Below, in pieces: positions 5,428 through 6,610 of a DNA stretch of 6,610 nucleotides (its first letter is position 1; every line of letters begins with the position of its first letter). The notes beneath the pieces were generated by a model. That model made no database searches. It was given only the letters and a program-made list of their open reading frames with translations, and was not told the origin of the DNA. A program made the position numbers and the translations under genes. The DNA is from an uncultured Clostridia bacterium (GTDB taxonomy: Bacteria > Bacillota_A > Clostridia > Oscillospirales > Oscillospiraceae). The stretch covers positions 1-6,610 of the forward strand of contig CASEPH010000314.1 in assembly GCA_949289625.1 (NCBI GenBank), in the 5' to 3' direction.

Positions 5428-5991
5428 ATGAACAAGAAAACAAAGGCGCTCACCACCGAGCAGTACAAGGAGATTGTCCAGACCATGCGGGAGGGATTCA
5501 GCGGATGCCGCCCCAATGAACGGATCGCCACCGCCCTGGTGCTGGAGGGGAACCTGGGCCTACGCATCAGCGATATATTGAAGCTGCGCCCCCGGGATAT
5601 CGTCCGGGACGGAGACAGGTACCGCCTGGAGATTACCGAACAGAAAACCGGCAAGCGCCGCGTGTTCACTGTCCCGCTGGTGATCGAGCAATATGTCGAG
5701 AACTACTGCCTGCGCCACAATATCCGCTACGATGATCTGATTTTCCCTATCACCGAAAGGGCTGTGCAGAAGCAACTCCATATCGTGTGCGACTACTTAG
5801 GCTTTGAGGGGATCAGCACCCACAGCTTCCGCAAGTGGTACGCCACAGAGATATACAAAGAAAACGGCTATGATATCGCCCTGGTGCAGAAGCTACTACA
5901 ACATAGCTCTGCCGCTGTCACACAGCGGTACATTGGGATCGAGCCGCAACGAATCGAGGCGGCCATTGAGAAGCACGCACAGCTTCTTTGA
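5428..5991 (+). CDS. Compact tyrosine recombinase/integrase (catalytic domain only)
   Basis: This 187-residue protein is a site-specific recombinase that cuts and rejoins DNA through a 3'-phosphotyrosine. The full active-site set is visible: Arg46 (GLRISDIL), Lys73 in the beta-hairpin (EQKTGKRR), His132 and Arg135 (THSFRKW), His159 (LLQHSS) and Tyr168 (QRYIG). There is almost no N-terminal arm or core-binding domain before box I, so it resembles the FimB/FimE size class rather than 300 to 400-residue phage integrases. ATG 5428 is chosen because GGAG (5418-5421) lies six bases upstream; ATG 5350 would add 26 residues of unrelated sequence and lacks an SD. The SD starts two bases after the candidate transposon end. 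It could be the first gene beyond the transposon, cargo, or a resolvase for cointegrates. The function class is certain; the role is not. Confidence 0.92.
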   Translation: MNKKTKALTTEQYKEIVQTMREGFSGCRPNERIATALVLEGNLGLRISDILKLRPRDIVRDGDRYRLEITEQKTGKRRVFTVPLVIEQYVENYCLRHNIRYDDLIFPITERAVQKQLHIVCDYLGFEGISTHSFRKWYATEIYKENGYDIALVQKLLQHSSAAVTQRYIGIEPQRIEAAIEKHAQLL

Positions 5992-6044
5992 CGGAACAAG
6001 CCATTGTTGGGGACTGATTACTTGTGAATGGAGGTAGAACAGAA

Positions 6045-6610
6045 ATGGAGAGCAAAAAACTGATCGAGCGCTTTGAGGCCGAACTGGCCAAGGTCGACCG
6101 CCCTGGCATAGACAAACTCCAGGCCTACATTCGGAAGAGCGACTTTTATTCCGCCCCGGCGTCCACGCACTTCCACCTCTCGTGCCCTGGCGGACTCCTT
6201 CAGCACAGTCTAAATGTCCTGGACGCACTACGGGGTCTGCTGAATTGGAACGAGGACGCCCAGGAGTGGGACTACTATGTTGCGGGCCATGTGGTCGATT
6301 CCGCCTCAGATGAGAGTGTTATCATCATGGCATTGCTCCACGACCTCTGCAAAACACATTTTTACGGCACCAGTATGCGGAATATAAAAAACGAGGAGAC
6401 CGGCGTATGGGAAAAGAAGCCCTACTATATTGTTGATGACAAGATGCCCCTTGGACATGGCGACAAAAGCGTACTCCTGATTGGGAAATATATTGATCTG
6501 TCGTGCCAGGAGCTGTATGCGATCTGGCATCATATGGGATACTCCGGGCAGGACTACGCCACAGCGCAGGCAATCGACCAAAGTATCCTAAAATACCCGA
6601 TGGTGCTGGC
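6045..6610 (+). CDS. HD-domain phosphohydrolase-like protein (3' end off window)
   Basis: The frame is open for 188 codons from ATG 6045 to the window edge. GGAGGT (6030-6035) lies nine bases upstream and fixes the start. HD-superfamily metal ligands are recognisable in order: His54 (GGLLQHSLNV), His99-Asp100 with Lys103 (LLHDLCK), His138 (LGHGDKS) and His162/His163 (IWHHMGY). This layout is that of HD hydrolases, which cleave phosphoester bonds in nucleotides or nucleic acids using divalent metals. The substrate cannot be read from the sequence. Proteins of this type are common in phages and integrative elements of Clostridia, from general knowledge of the family. It follows the recombinase by 53 bases on the same strand and may be co-transcribed. 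The C-terminus is not visible, so fused domains cannot be excluded. Confidence 0.85.
   Translation, partial: MESKKLIERFEAELAKVDRPGIDKLQAYIRKSDFYSAPASTHFHLSCPGGLLQHSLNVLDALRGLLNWNEDAQEWDYYVAGHVVDSASDESVIIMALLHDLCKTHFYGTSMRNIKNEETGVWEKKPYYIVDDKMPLGHGDKSVLLIGKYIDLSCQELYAIWHHMGYSGQDYATAQAIDQSILKYPMVL

Noticed and set aside
5259..5669. 136-residue open frame on the - strand opposite the recombinase
   Set aside because: It is a shadow of the well-supported recombinase gene, with no start signal or recognisable domain.

Overview
The window suggests a Gram-positive member of the class Clostridia, probably Oscillospiraceae (Flavonifractor/Lawsonibacter-like). This rests on the C-terminal tail of elongation factor Ts at the left edge, on GC-rich codon use with strong Shine-Dalgarno sites, and on the gene types present. 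The taxonomic call is an inference from protein style, not a database match.

Layout: bases 2-154 are the 3' end of tsf, followed by a strong intrinsic terminator with a UUCG loop (213-250). A non-coding, AT-rich stretch of about 300 bases follows. It holds a terminus-like TGTCAAAA at 338 and a regular array of five copies of a 16-bp motif (404-548), spaced 31 bp within each orientation group. Then comes a tightly coupled Tn7-like transposition operon on the + strand: tnsA-like (563-949), tnsB (942-2657), tnsC (2654-3979), a 22-codon bridging ORF (3972-4040) and tniQ/tnsD (4034-5266). A 160-bp gap (5267-5427) contains two 22-bp-spaced direct repeats and a TTTTGACA that mirrors the TGTCAAAA at 338. 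After the gap lie a compact tyrosine recombinase (5428-5991) and the start of an HD-domain phosphohydrolase-like gene that runs off the right edge (6045-6610).

How the genes fit together: TnsB is the DDE transposase, TnsC the AAA+ regulator linking target to transposase, and TniQ the target-site selector. The orientation (tsf, then an element end, then tnsA-B-C-tniQ all reading the same way) matches the way Tn7 sits downstream of glmS. A tsf-linked attachment site is therefore a reasonable hypothesis. The TnsA-like protein is only about 128 residues. It keeps one of the three Tn7 TnsA active-site residues (Asp) and appears to have lost the Glu and the Lys. This suggests the element does not cut the non-transferred strand and would form cointegrates. 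The adjacent tyrosine recombinase could be a resolvase for such cointegrates, or it could be a flanking or cargo gene.

The main unresolved point is the element's right boundary. TTTTGACA at 5408-5415 would give a cargo-free element of about 5.1 kb. However, no target-site duplication is visible and the 31-bp-spaced motif is absent there, so the real far end may lie beyond the window, with the recombinase and HD gene as cargo.
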